The notes beneath the pieces are model-generated. The model was not told where the DNA came from. It searched no databases and saw only the letters and a program-made list of their open reading frames with translations. 64,000 nt of DNA, taken from the NCBI RefSeq assembly GCF_003945595.2, contig NW_024104096.1:4335501-4399500 (forward strand), given 5' to 3'. How positions within the stretch are numbered: the stretch's first letter is position 1; every line of letters begins with the position of its first letter. Shown here piece by piece: positions 13,101-26,300 of this stretch. This DNA is from Pipra filicauda. Lineage: Eukaryota; Chordata; Aves; Passeriformes; Pipridae. The position numbers and the translations under genes are program-made.

Positions 13101-16100
13101 AGTTTTTTCTATCCTGTGTTATCTTTACTGAGCCTTAAATTAACTGAAAGGATCCCTGTGCTTGCATGATTTATCTCTGACTATATTGTAGGAGAAAGAA
13201 AACTTTGAAAGGAGACTTTAAAGTCAAGAGTGCAATAAACTTTTTTATTGTTTTATGTTTTTATAATACAGGTTTAACAAAGGATGTATTTTCTTTACTC
13301 TTCAGTCTGGATTTCTCTCAGTGTGAGAAGATTAAACCTGAAAGACTGTATGTTGAAGTCCATGCTTATATCACTGTTAAGCTTGCAAATGGAAAAATGA
13401 GAGAGGCTACTTTCGGTCGCTCATGAGCTACATGTATTTTGTGTGTTTATATACAGTGAGTATAAAAAAAAAATGTTTTCTCAGTTCCTTAGATTTAAGT
13501 TCTGATCTGGTACTGCTCCTCTTGTTACTATGCATAACATACTTCTGTCTCTCTAAATTACAAGCTCTACTGTCAGTTGGGATGAAAATGAAGGTGTCAG
13601 CTACAAAGTTAGGGTTTTCATCTATGTGACCCAACAGTGGCAATGTAGATTACTTATGAAAAGGTGATTTGAAGAAATTATGTGGATCATAAAGAAAGAA
13701 CCAATTTTTCATTGCATAGGTGCATAAACTTACTATACTTTACATACCAAATGGCCAAAAGGAAAATCAGCTGTCAGGAGTTTTTTGCTATGATGTTCAT
13801 AAGGTCTCTCTTGCCTTGATATCTTTGTTGAACTAATGCTGCCATGCCACTAATTACATATTTGAGGCATATTCCACTGGGGGGAGGGTGTGTGTTTCAA
13901 TGTATTAATGGCATTATAGATTGAGCTCTGCATATCTAGCTTATGTTACTCCCAGGGCTTCTTAGGGATTTTTTTAATAATAATATAAATTCTTCATATA
14001 TTCTAACTAATGCTTCAACCTGCATCCTTTACATTGACTATTAAAAGTGTTCTAGATTTCAAACAATGCAATAACCAACAACTTATTCTATGCTGGTTAA
14101 TGAGCAAGTAATGATTATTTTTTCCACTACCTATTACAAACCTGAGCCAAGTTCAAATACTGGAGAGAAATTGGGGCCTACATATCCAGCACTGAGTATT
14201 CTGCCAACATTGTCACCAGTGCATCATGGTAGTAAAATGCTAACTCCATTGTATGTCACTTTGAATGTCCCTCAGCATACATTTACACGCAGGAGAATCC
14301 ATCCTTCTTTACCAGTCACTGGTGGATACCCCACATCTTCTAGCTGGCTTTTATTCTCAACTGTTTCCCTGGTAATAAGTTGTGCATATCTTCAGGTAAT
14401 AGCATTAGCTCGTAACTGGCAATGTTACCAGCATGAAAACTTTGTTGTTGCTTAAGTAGATTGACTTAAATTGCACTGAACTTAAACCAGGAAACAACAT
14501 ATACATAAAAATGAAGATGTTTTCTGTTCCTAACCTTTTTTAATGGGTTTTTAAAACAGGTTTTTAGCTTGTTTGCTTTCTAGTCAATTCCTAAATAGTG
14601 TAGTTTATTTTGGATGACTGATTATAGGAATCTTGCGCATGCAACCAAAGCACAATATTTTAAGTCATGATTTCTTTTCAAGGAATGAAATGATCTTTAT
14701 ATCCTGACATGTTTTATCGTTTTTAGACTAAACCAGTTGTCTGTGTAAGTTCGATGTGTAGCCCTTTAAACTGATAGAATATTATCAGGACTTATTAAAA
14801 ACCAAGCACATCTTGCTATTACAGCTCTGTTTCAGAGATGAAACAAATGGATGAAAAAGTTCTCTCTAATTGTATCATTAGCTAATGATATTTTTAATGA
14901 AGTCTGTTAAAAAAACTTAAGATGATGCGGTATTGTAGTACTACACATGGTACTATGTGAGTCCCACTGCTAAATATTATACAAAATTCTCAAAGAACGT
15001 TTTTTCATACAGTTACTAAACTGGGAGGACAAAATATTAGGAATAAAAATAATAGGTTTTACTCTTAGCTATCTATTAGCCCTGTGGGACTGTCCTTATC
15101 CTTTTAATGGTTGTCCTAATCCATACTCTTAACATGCACATAAATGAACTATTGCAGACATTCCTGCTGTCTTTTGCCCACTGTATGGTCTTGTTCCTCC
15201 GTTTCTTGCAGATAAAAGTGAGGCAATCCACCCTTTTTCTTTTTAGACGCTAATTATTTTTGTTCAAGTGATGTTTCCTCTTAGGACTTGGTCTACACAG
15301 GAAAATTTTTGTCTGATAGCTATATCAGGGACTATTTTTATTCTTCATTTATTGCACCATAGCTGTGCTGGCAAAACTTTACTTTATATACCACTTACAC
15401 TACCAGGAAGTTCTGTTGCCAGTTTTGTTTGTATTGCTTGAGAAGCCGTTTTTTTTCTTTTGTTCACCTAAACCATACCCCTTAAAAGACAGTTTGCTTT
15501 CATCTTGGCTTTACCTAGTAAACCTTTGTAGGAGTAGACATGTCTATGAGGTACTAGGACATGGTTTTGGAGGGGTAGTAGCTCAACAACACTGTTGAGC
15601 TCTCACTAAGATGTTATGCAGTAGCACAAAAATCCTATGAGGAAGGTGGAGTTTTTTGCTCTTCCTCATCAGTGATTCTTTTAGTCCTCTAACCACCATC
15701 ACTGATGAGCACCACAGATGTCTGCAGCCTGTCAAAGATTAAGTAACTTGTTATGTTGAGCTTGAAGTATGGGAGTACTGAGAGTAAAAAGGACAGTGAC
15801 AGAAAAGAGAAAGTCTTCACAATCTCAACATTAAAAACCTTAGATAGGAAAAACAGTTTCTTAAGTATTCTTGGTAAGTAATGTGACAATCTAAGTCATA
15901 AAATCTTTAAAAGCTCCTTAAAGGTCAGTGGATTCCAGTAAATTTGACATTAGTACTTAGAGGTTTTGAAATTAATGCACTTATTGAAAAATTTTATTAC
16001 CCTTCTTTTTTCCCAAGTCAATAGATGTGATTTTACAAAAAGTAGAATTTTGCGGTCTACTTCTTCAAGCTGCCATTATGTCAATCAAAAATAAGTCTGG

Positions 16101-16589
16101 CTAATAAATTATTTTGGCAAGTAAATTAAATGCTTTTGTGGTTAGTTTAGTGTTTTCCTAAAGCTCCAGCACAGGCCAGGAAGCATTCTGCTTTCTCTCT
16201 TAACGAGACTTACTGATTACTGTGTGTCAGCCACAGGCCATCTTTAGTATTGTTTTTGTCTTGCCTGTATAATCTTACTAAGATGCATCTTAACCAACAC
16301 TGGCTTAAAAACAAATGCAGGAGGCAGTGGTTGCTTTTAAAATTATTACCCCAACCATTTCCCTGGTGAAACATAAACACATATTAAATAACATAACATT
16401 AATAATTGCATAAAAGGAATGTCTTAAAAAATAGTTTCAGGAGAGAGAATAAACCATTAATGAATTACTGCATTAGTGAAGTAGTTTGGGTAATAGTTGA
16501 GATGTTTGTACTAAGTTGATAAATGCTCTGCAAGTAAATCACTTGCATATATCTTCTTTTCCAGCCTTAGTTCAGAGTCCTTTAGATCT

Positions 16590-18010
16590 CCAAAGGTTGT
16601 AGATAATTTTTGCACCCACTCAGTCAATGACTGGCAGTGCGGCATGTAGCCACAGTCATTCATTCTGTCAGTCAGCAGCCCTTGATAATGTGCCTGTCAA
16701 TATAATTCAGTGCCTGTTCAGGGAAAGTGACACTTTGAATAGTGGACACTTTTCAAAAGCATTCATACAGGGTCAGTTCCATGATAAATAAATATATTTT
16801 GCGTTTGGAACAAATAGGCAATACGCAGAAGCGAGAGTCAGAGCAGAAATATACAACCAGTCTGCAGGACATGATAAGCTGCAGTGAAGAGTGAATATCA
16901 TAAATGCATCTTTGAGGTTTTTTGATGCTGCATTAATGGTGAGATAATGGATAATATAGTCTTCAGGATCCTACCTGGCTCAATTGAGCCCTGATCCATG
17001 ACCAGGGGCACTGTGCTCTGCTACACTACAAATGAGATATTAGAATAATAGTATCAATAGTTCTTTAAACCCTATTAAAAAGAAGGAATATTTTCGTAGC
17101 TGAGTGAAAAACATAGGCAGAAATCTTTAATTACCACTAACGGTGTGTTAAAGAAAGTATTTATACGGCATACAATGTTTAGTTTCTAGTTTCTATTAAT
17201 ACAGGCTGAGAATGTGAGGAAGAAATATGTGATAGTGACAGAATTTTTAATGGTACCTCACCTTAAATGCATTTTAAAATATGTAAATCAATAAAAAAAT
17301 TATTTGTAATAGCAGACTAAGAGTGCTGGTTAGCCTTACTGCTGAATGAAATGTATGCTACAAGCCCTATTACCATACATCGTGGGAGCTGTAGTTAGGA
17401 TTAATCTGTCAAAAGGGATGGTTTAGTGTTGATGAATATGACATGTGACCATTAATGATGTTGATTTTATCTCCTGAGATTAGCATGATTTACTTCGGAT
17501 GGATAATAATGTCATTTGCTTGATGCAGTAGATCTGTTTACGAGCTGATTAAATTGTAAGGCCTTGCTTCATTTCATGCTATTTGGTTTACAGCTTCATT
17601 ACTGCAATCACAAAAGCTGTGGAAATGTCCCACATCCCATGTCACAATAAATCATTGTTTAAGATTGCAGCTATGTATTTTAGCATTTCAGTTTTGCATG
17701 GACCATGCATTCCTTAACAAATATGTGATTGGGAATACATTAACAAGATATTCTGGAACATACTGCTGCAGAAATGTAGAAAATCAGCCTGAATCTTTTA
17801 ATTGAGATTAAGGAAGCACTTGAGTAATTAGCTGTAACAAATTACCTTATTATTTAGACAGTGAAGTAAACGTTTTTGTTGCAAGAATGATTATCATAAA
17901 TCTGCAGAAAAGTGACAGTCAAGCAACCATAAAGGAAACTTGTAAGCAAACTACATTTTCTGCCTATTACCTTTTACATTGAAATAAAATTTATCAGAGA
18001 CATACTCTGA
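16590..18010. promoter_or_regulatory. Candidate conserved noncoding block in the desert
   Basis: About 1.4 kb without repeats or coding frames is dense in homeodomain-like cores (CATTAATGATG near 17450, GATTAAATTG near 17545, TTAATTGAG near 17798, TAATTA at 17825-17830) and in octamer-like and POU-like AT motifs. It resembles the long conserved enhancers of developmental-gene deserts. It lies about 27 kb downstream of ZNF503. Conservation cannot be checked here. Confidence 0.25.
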
Positions 18011-21000
18011 AAAGAATGTATTTGTTGTTTAGGGATAGTATATGTTACAAGCTATACCATCTGTGATTACTGCACTGAGAAGAAAATATGCATGTAAATC
18101 ACAAAGAAAAAAGAAGAATCTGTTAATTATAATGGCAAATGCTAATGTTGCCATAGTTAAGGCTGTGTCAACGTTTTTATTATAAACTCAGTTATAAAGG
18201 ATGAAGGAGAGAGGGAGGGTGGCAATCAGCCATCAGAGATTGCTATGTGCTAAAATTTTGTGTACAAAAAGGCACACTTACACCATGTAAATCAGATGTA
18301 TCAGTGAGACCATGCTCATAGTTTCAGTGAGAGGAGGACCAGGGCCAAACTCTCAGCTCGGGAGTGAGGGTGACTACGTTGTAATAATTTTTTCACATTT
18401 TGCATTAAATGGTACTGCTATTTTTATTGTACAAATTAAAAAAATATTGCATTTATCAGTCAATTGGGACCCTTCAGAGCTTGTGGCTTACCGCTAGCTG
18501 AATTTGATAACTACAGTTGATTCATATGGTTCATATGCTCAACTTTAATGAGTTCTTCTAACTTTGAAGAGCATACATAAATAATTAGCTAAGTTGGGTG
18601 TCTTATTGCAATAGAATGCAATTTTTTTAGTTCTTTCTACTTTTTTTTTTTTTCTAAATCCCCCCCAAGTTGGTTCTCAGTGGATTTCATGGAAACATCT
18701 CAAGTTATTTTGCATGTGAATTCTGCTGTGTTATAATATGGTCAAATGTGAATGTGAACTTCACAGTAGATTTGTGAACCTTTTCCCCTTGGCAGCTCCC
18801 CTCTCACCTCAAAATATTTCAGCTGGCAGATGAAGAAGTGGGAACCACAAGAGGAACTATACTCATGTACATATATGCATATATACAGGCCTAGAGTATC
18901 CAAAGATTTCCAAATGTGTCGCAGCAATGACGATGGTCAAAATTTTTTACAAATGATTCATGACCTAGCTTTTCTGGTCAGCCAACATGAGACATTTTGA
19001 AAAGCCAGGCCTTTTTTCTCATTTGTTTGTTTGTTTTTAATGGTTGATGCACAAAGCATTCTGCAAAGGAGATTCTTTCAGGAAAGCTCATACTTTGGAT
19101 TTGAAAAGGAGACAACTCTAATGCTTGCAACTTAATTCTGTCTGGTAGTTTGGGGACAGATTTACCAAGTCAATTTAATTTTCCAGTACATTGTGGCTGC
19201 TGGGCATAGATCTTCTACCCCTGCCTTTTTTGCCGAACCAGTCCCTGTTGACATTCATAAAATTAATGAAAAGGTTTTACATGTTGAAATGTTGATTTTG
19301 CCAGCAACATTTCAACTAATCAAATGAAAACAGTGATAAATATTTTCTCCTGTTTTCTAAATAGCTCTAGACCTGAGTTAATGAAAACATATCCTTGAAA
19401 ATAAATGGATGCCTAAGTTTATTTTTCACAAAGAATAATTTAATTGCTGTGACAAAAAGAAAATGCAAAAAGAGGAAGCCACACTTTGAATCTTCATTGC
19501 TTCAGAAAACATTTGGTAATATATTGCATCCCTGCGTTAAGTTGGCTGAAATTTTATTACCACAGTTTCACAGTTTTATGTTTTATAACTTTGAAATTAA
19601 ACAAAACAAAGGCTCCCTCTCTTGATGAGCTGCACCTTTTGACAGCAATTTGGTTTCCAGCCAAGAAGAAAATACAAAGGCAGAATTTTTCAGGGTGCAC
19701 ATTCTTTCACTGATATTCCTGTTGAAACGAAAAGAAGAATGCCCTTGAAAATCCCAACTGCTGGCTTCAGTAAAAATATATAATTTTACCACCCACCTGC
19801 CAGTGATGGTTAATTTAGTGTAATTTATGCACAGTAGAAAATCCCTTGCTAGCACTATGAGGTGCAGAGGCTATCAGCCAGGCTGATAGTAGGTTTGTGG
19901 AAAAAGACACCTTTAACCTGAACAGCTGAAGTCATCTCCATGAACTTTAGTAACCACCGTTCATAGTAACAATGACAAAAGTACTAAGGACATGTAATTT
20001 CTTAGTTCCCATCCAAATTGTCCCCAGTCTGCTCTCTACCATTCCTTTGACTCTGTCATGTTTGAGGAATCTGTTTAAATAGAACTGATGAATCCTGGTT
20101 GATGCTTTGAGGTTGTTTTTCCGAAAATGGTGGCACTGTGTAATGCATATGTGTCTACCTTACTGATAAAGCTGCCACCATGGTATGAGTGAAGAAACTA
20201 TTTGATCTTTGTGACTGAGCCCTGAATAAACAATTTATATGTTCAGAAAGTTGATGGCTGCTGGAAGGTGGTTCATCAGTCTTCTCTGCAGGTGCCTTCA
20301 AGTATGACAATTATTGAAATTGGACAGAAAAAAAAGATGAGTTTAAAATTTTTCAAATGGATGCAATTAAGGGACAGAAGTCGATTCTCTGACCGGAAGA
20401 GAGGAAAACCTGTGCAATATTTTGCCACTGGAGAATTGCTTTATCTGCAGGTCTGTTCACCGTTAAAGGAAGCAAACTAACCTGAAAATAATAATTAAAA
20501 GAAAAAAATTGGTCTACAGTAGAAGGATCCTGGGCAGCTTTAGGCCAAAGAATTCTCAAGACAGATGTTGAAACTCACACAAGAGAATATATTATTTCTC
20601 TGGCTTTTCTTTTTTTATCCCATATTTCTACATAGAATATTCTTAAAGCTAAGGCAAGTCTGCAGATGTAGTCAGTGCATTTGAATATCTAAATTGTTTA
20701 TTCCAGGTCATCAAAATAGCTGGAACTGTTGGGTACCAAGAAAACTGGTATTTTGGAAGCAAGAACTCCTTAAGAGAACTTCATCGGATTGCAGAATTTC
20801 AGTGAAAACTGAGTCCAGTGATGTGTTAGCATTTTTCTGTTTGAACACTAATCCTAATAAGGATAATTTCCCAAATTTAGGCCACTAAAAAAAAGCACTG
20901 AATTTTCCTCCAGCGAACGATTTATGTTCATGAAAGAACTTGCTCATGTCAGCAGAGCTGGGGAGACATGTACTGGGAAGACATTCGCTTTAAGAGATTC

Positions 21001-21070
21001 CCAGGAATTGCCACATCCTAAGTCCTTGACTGTTCTAGAAGGTATCCAAATGGCTGCTGAGGAGGGTCAA

Positions 21071-21144
21071 AGTTGCAAGCAAAGAAAATCTACAAGGCAG
21101 TAGACTTGTAGAAGAAGTTGCAAGCAAATAAAATCTACAAGGCA
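21071..21144 (+). repeat. 29-bp direct repeat, 45-bp period
   Basis: AGTTGCAAGCAAAGAAAATC... at 21071-21099 recurs at 21116-21144 with a single G/T difference. The 16 bp between the copies does not repeat. Confidence 0.9.
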
Positions 21145-22906
21145 TGTACTTGCATTATGTCCATTATGTCCTCACTATAATATTTAGAGTGTGCTCAATG
21201 GCACTTAGAGGAGTGAGTTCTGAGTAGCTTTAGGAATCAGAACCATGTGTTTTCTGAAGAAATATAGATTCCTAAAAGATATCTTAGATTTCATGATGAA
21301 TGAAATCTCTGTGATGATGCAGATTTTCTGTATTACCAGGGCACAGAATTTCATTGAGGAGCTCCTGCAATAAGTGCAGCTAGCTAAAGAATATGAAAAG
21401 AAATAGGGGCAGACAATTTGTTATTTTCTCCCTTCATAGAGTTCAAAAATAGGTTTTGGAAAAAGCAATTGTGCCTCCTTCAATTATTGCATTACCTCTA
21501 ACACTGAGACTGCTGTAGTCAAGCCTTTTAATGAACAAATTTTACAGAATTTAGGGTCTCTGAAGTGCAAAGCCACAACAGAGTTTGGCTCTTAATGTGC
21601 CATATGAGCATTATACTGCTTGCTTTCTCTGTCAAAGCTGGCATGTATCAGAATGCAATAAAAGAAAAACTATTTCATTCAAAATTAAATGGCCACATCC
21701 AATTAAAGACTGAAGTCTGAAACTGTAAAATCTATTGAAAGTTTCTTTCTGTTTTAGAGGAAATGTACCAACTGCTAATGCAAGAGTTACTCTAAACCAT
21801 TGGCTACTAGTTAACTATTATGCATGCTAGCAGGATTTGTGGCTGGATTTTTTTTTTTTTGGTCATTCCTCCTCCTCAGAAGATCTGGAGAAAAGAACAG
21901 AAAACTATTGAAAAGATTTGCGTGGTCTTTTATCTTTTGAATCAGTGTCATACTAACAAAAAGATGTTTTGAAGTCTTTAACCATTAATTGACTAACTGG
22001 TTTTCTTTAGACATAAAACTTGTCAAGGTCTTGATTGTTGTGAATCCATGGTGATAGATTCTGGCTGACTGCCTAAGTACAAGGTCTCTGAACACCAGAA
22101 TAACATTTTTTGAAACAATTTGGGCTTATCCTCTGTAATGCCATTTAAACAAACTTAATTGACTAAAACTTTCATTTTTGTGCATTCTGTATGAGGTACT
22201 ATTTGCAAGGAGAGGCCTTTTAGGAACAGATACTAAATGACAAAATCTGACCTCTACCTAGCCTTAGATTTCTCAGTTCTTGTTTATTTACACAAAATAA
22301 GCCAATATGAACTGCATTAAAAATTCACTTTAAGCAGAAAACCTCTTATATACTCTTATTTTCCTTTGGTGAATAACCTTAAAATGGGTCCAAACTGAGA
22401 CTTTATGAATAGCGTAAAATTTACACACTTGTGCAGTAAGACTAAGCATTATCTTCAGATAAGTGCCCATATATGTCAGTCAGGAAGCTTGTTCTACATG
22501 AAATGAATAAAAAGTTTCAGGCAAAATTAAGACTGTATTTTATTTTTTTTTTAGTGAAACTACTAAGAAGATACCTCTGGGATGATTTTCTTCAATTTTG
22601 AGTTCTGGGCATATGCGGAATTATACATCCATCTCTACAGGTTAGCAATTTGCATTTTCCACTCTTTCACTGGCAAAATAATTGAGTTTGAATAGAAGTC
22701 GTATGTTTGATTTAAATAATATACAGGAGTGATGAAATTGTGCTTTAAGACTTTTTTCAGGGAACATGAAAACTCTGAGATGACATTTTTATCTCTAGGA
22801 AGTTCTTTGAACATCACAAGGTAAAATTCTTGGCATCTCTAATGAGTTTTCAATGGCCCACATGGCATGAGTTGGTGGGCCAATAGACAATACTCTACGC
22901 TGTAGT

Positions 22907-23383
22907 TGTCAGGGCCCTCATGGCTTTAATAGACCCTGAAGGCCCTCAACAGCTTCACTGAGGGTCTCCCCCAACCCCTGCCCACAGTCTCTGGAGATTC
23001 CTCAGTCCGTGCCTGAGTGAGATCATGGGCAATGTCAGTCTCCAGCCTGGCCATGGGCCCCATTGCTCCTAAGCTCCACCCTTGGGCTGATGGCCTTGGC
23101 CTCACTTTGTCACCATGGACATCCTCAGAGATCATGACCCCAGTTACACCTACTAGGTCTGATCTGACCTGCAGATAGACTGACAGCTTGACCTGCCTCA
23201 CCACCACAAACTTCTCTAATGGTCTGAATGTCTAATATCAGCTGATATCTCTAATATCAGCTGTTAGCTCTGGTCCTGCCCTGCTTCCTCACTGGGACAG
23301 CCAGGACCCTGCCCTGCTGGCTGTGGCATTGCCCTTGGCTCCCTATTCCCTGTCAGAGCATCTGGCCTTGCTGCTTCCTGACA
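22907..23383. mobile_element. Solo-LTR-like element with 5-bp target duplication
   Basis: A GC-rich 477-bp island lies in AT-rich desert. It starts TGTCAGGGCCC and ends GCTTCCTGACA, so TGTCAGG/CCTGACA is a perfect 7-bp terminal inverted repeat with the retroviral TG...CA ends. It is flanked by a direct duplication GTAGT (22902-22906 and 23384-23388). This is the structure of a solo LTR; 5-bp duplications are usual for class III/ERVL-type and some other avian endogenous retroviruses. No retroviral coding sequence is present. Inside, a 14-bp perfect palindrome ATATCAGCTGATAT (23235-23248) is partly repeated 19 bp further on. Orientation and family are unknown. Confidence 0.7.
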
Positions 23384-23388
23384 GTAGT

Positions 23389-26300
23389 GCAAAAGCTTTT
23401 ATCTTAGCAAAACAGAACCAGACACCAGTCTTTACCCTGCTGTAGTCAAGGGGTGACTTCCAGTGTTGTTGATGATCCTTTCTTTGCGGGGGAAGAATCA
23501 TTAAGAAGCCCATCCACTGTTAACAGTGTACTTGTTTCATGAGCAGAGGATTTCTGTCTCAATTTCATTCCCATAATAGCCACAGAGCTTTAACATAAAC
23601 ATCCCATTTTCTTTTTCTTTGCAAGAATAGTCCAAGAAAAGAGAATTTTAGCCTGAACAGTTCTGTATTGAGCTAAAAATGACTTAGCTGAGCTGAGACT
23701 TGGTCTTTACAGGCATATTTCACTACAAAATCTAGCTACAACCTGGAATAGAGTGGAATAGTCATTTCTGTCTCTTGGATGCACAGAAATATTGCAAACC
23801 GAAGTCTTAAGCAGCCACTATACAATCAATTTGCCAGTTATTCCTCCTAAGAGAATGCAACTATTATTAGAATTTATAGGTAGTACAGAAATCTTTCAGA
23901 TTTAAGGGATTTTTATTATATTTATTTTTTAATTGACTTCAGTTTTACTAACCAAAACAGAAAACCAAAAAAAAAAAAGGAACAAATCTCAATCTTATTT
24001 GAACACAATTTTAAATGGAAAAAATGTTGTTCCAGTTTTCAATTCATGGAACACATATTCAAAAGTAAATTTTACCTTTAAATGTTTTGTAGATACTTAT
24101 ATACATATATAAAGTCATATTTTTGCTATGCAGAATTTGGTTTTCTTGACTTCTGCATTTAAGTAACCACTTTGCTGTTAAAAGCCGAAATGAATGATGT
24201 GGCAATGAAGTTGGTGAATCAGCTAATAATGTGATATATTCACAAATAGAGAATGTTTTTAACATATCTGAAATAGTAACTCTGAGGCTGTACCAACTTT
24301 AAGTCTATTATCTCAATCAATAGTGCTTGTATATATGATACTTAAAATGTATTATTTAATTATTGTTCAGGTCTTGCTTGACTGCAAAGGCACTGAGCAC
24401 CATTCAACATGAAGGTGCAGTGTTCTTAGGCCAACTTTTTAATTTATCTGAACAAGATGAGACTTTCTGAATAATAGTGTGTCTTGCCACTGTTTACAGA
24501 AGCAAGTCTACTGAGCACAAAGTTTAACTACAGAGTTGCAGAACAGTAGAAGAAGGTATGTTTGAAGGAAAAACGGTGTTGCCAATGATGCTAAGATGCT
24601 GAAGTATATAGGGATTTTTATTTTGACATGCTGCATCTGTACAGCTGAAAATTAGATGCCAAGTCAAAATTACTACTAAGAAAATGTTCAAGACCCAGTA
24701 CCAACAATAAGAAAGCATCTGCCACCACTGAAAAAAACAACGTGTAATCCTTTTAGGGCTGTTTGCCCCATCTGCACAATGAATGGTAACCTGTATGAAG
24801 GAATAATGCAGAAATGTATTGTGCTGTTGTAGCATACTGTTTATTTACTGTTGGTTTTTTCCTAACAATTTATAAGATTTCTATGGTATAACTTCATGAC
24901 TCTTCCTTTTTTCTCCGAGAACTTACACCATAACATATTTTATCATCAAACCAATTTATTAAAAATAATTCTTGAAATACTAAATACTGTAATGAAAAAC
25001 ATTACAAGAATCTCCTCTGCCAGAAGTAAATGACAAAGTTGAAAAAATATGTGTTAAAGGAACGTTAATAACCAGCAACACAGTCTCACCAGTAGTGGCA
25101 GTGGAGAGCTGGGTGGTTGCATGGGAATTAGTGCAAGTGGGAATAGCTGTTTGCTGCACAAGTTCATGGACTTGTTCCTCATATGTCAGTCACTGCACAG
25201 CTGTTAGTATGAAGGACGACCCACAGGTACCCATGGATGTTAAAGCAGGGTTCAGCCATTTAAGTTATTGGGTCAGTAGGGTAATATACCAACTCCCATC
25301 AGTTCTGTTCCTTCATCTCTGGTTCAGTATCAGAGAACAAAGAGGCTGCATTTTCATCCCTGTTGTCTCACTTCTCTTTTTCACACTTTTCAGTTCTTCA
25401 CTGAATGAGAGGTGCTGGTTCAATCTGCATTACAAATCTTTAGGCATTTTTCCCATAGTTCATCCAAGAAAAATTTCCCTGTTGGTTTCCCATCTGCTCT
25501 ACAGTAATCTGGGTGTTTGACTCAGGCCTGTCTAAGGTAGAAAGTTCTACCAAAGCAAGGAAAGAACAAGGGGGGGTTTTATCATTGGAAAGACAGAAAA
25601 AGTCTTTCCTTCTACACTAAGCAGCTTGCAAGGCCAAAAGTTGATAATTTTACATAATTAATATTTCTTTATTTCATCTCTGATCATTCACTTGTCCAAA
25701 AGCTGTTTCAGGCCAGTTTAACTCACCGACAGACTAGTAATTATTGTAGATTTAAGACACCTAAACCCAAAGTAATGTCAGATGTGACTATTGCACAAGG
25801 GGATCAGGCTAAAAGGCTGACACATTGCTACTATTTCAGATTAGCAAAGCCTTGGATGCAGTGTAGGCTTCCCTCCATCATTCCTAAAATAATGCTAATC
25901 CTTAGACCTAAGGTTTTGCAGTTCTATAGCTGGACAGCACCTATACTAAAAGGATTTTCCTTTGCTGCCGTCTGCTTAGCAGATTAGTTATAGAAGGGAA
26001 CTCTATAGAAAGGTCATGCTTGATCTGCACAGAATCTTCAGATGTCTTACCTTTTTCCTGTGTGAAAAATTCTCAAGTGTTAACAATTAGCAGTGGAGAA
26101 ACATTTAAATTATGTCTATATTTTACTAGTCTCCATTTTTCCCTTCTGAAAAGGGAAAGACCAGTGGCACAAGCCACTAAGGAACTTCTTAATTTAATCT
26201 TTAATTTAACTTACTGTGACACAGCATAGATTATACCGTAAAGCTAGCACTAGTGAAACTGCATTTAGCACTATAGCAGTAAGACAAAGCTATAGAGTGA

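Larger units (their letters stand above)
4771..22901. other. Gene-less desert with possible conserved elements
   Basis: About 18 kb has no coding sequence I can support. It holds the CT tract at 8.8 kb, a 45-bp-period repeat at 21.1 kb, and sequence around 9.9 and 16.6-18.0 kb that looks regulatory. All open frames are short and lack motifs or splice-consistent neighbours. Confidence 0.55.

Noticed and set aside
25095..25520. 141-codon plus-strand frame in the desert
   Set aside because: No motif, no homologue recognised, no neighbouring exons; length is possible by chance in 64 kb.
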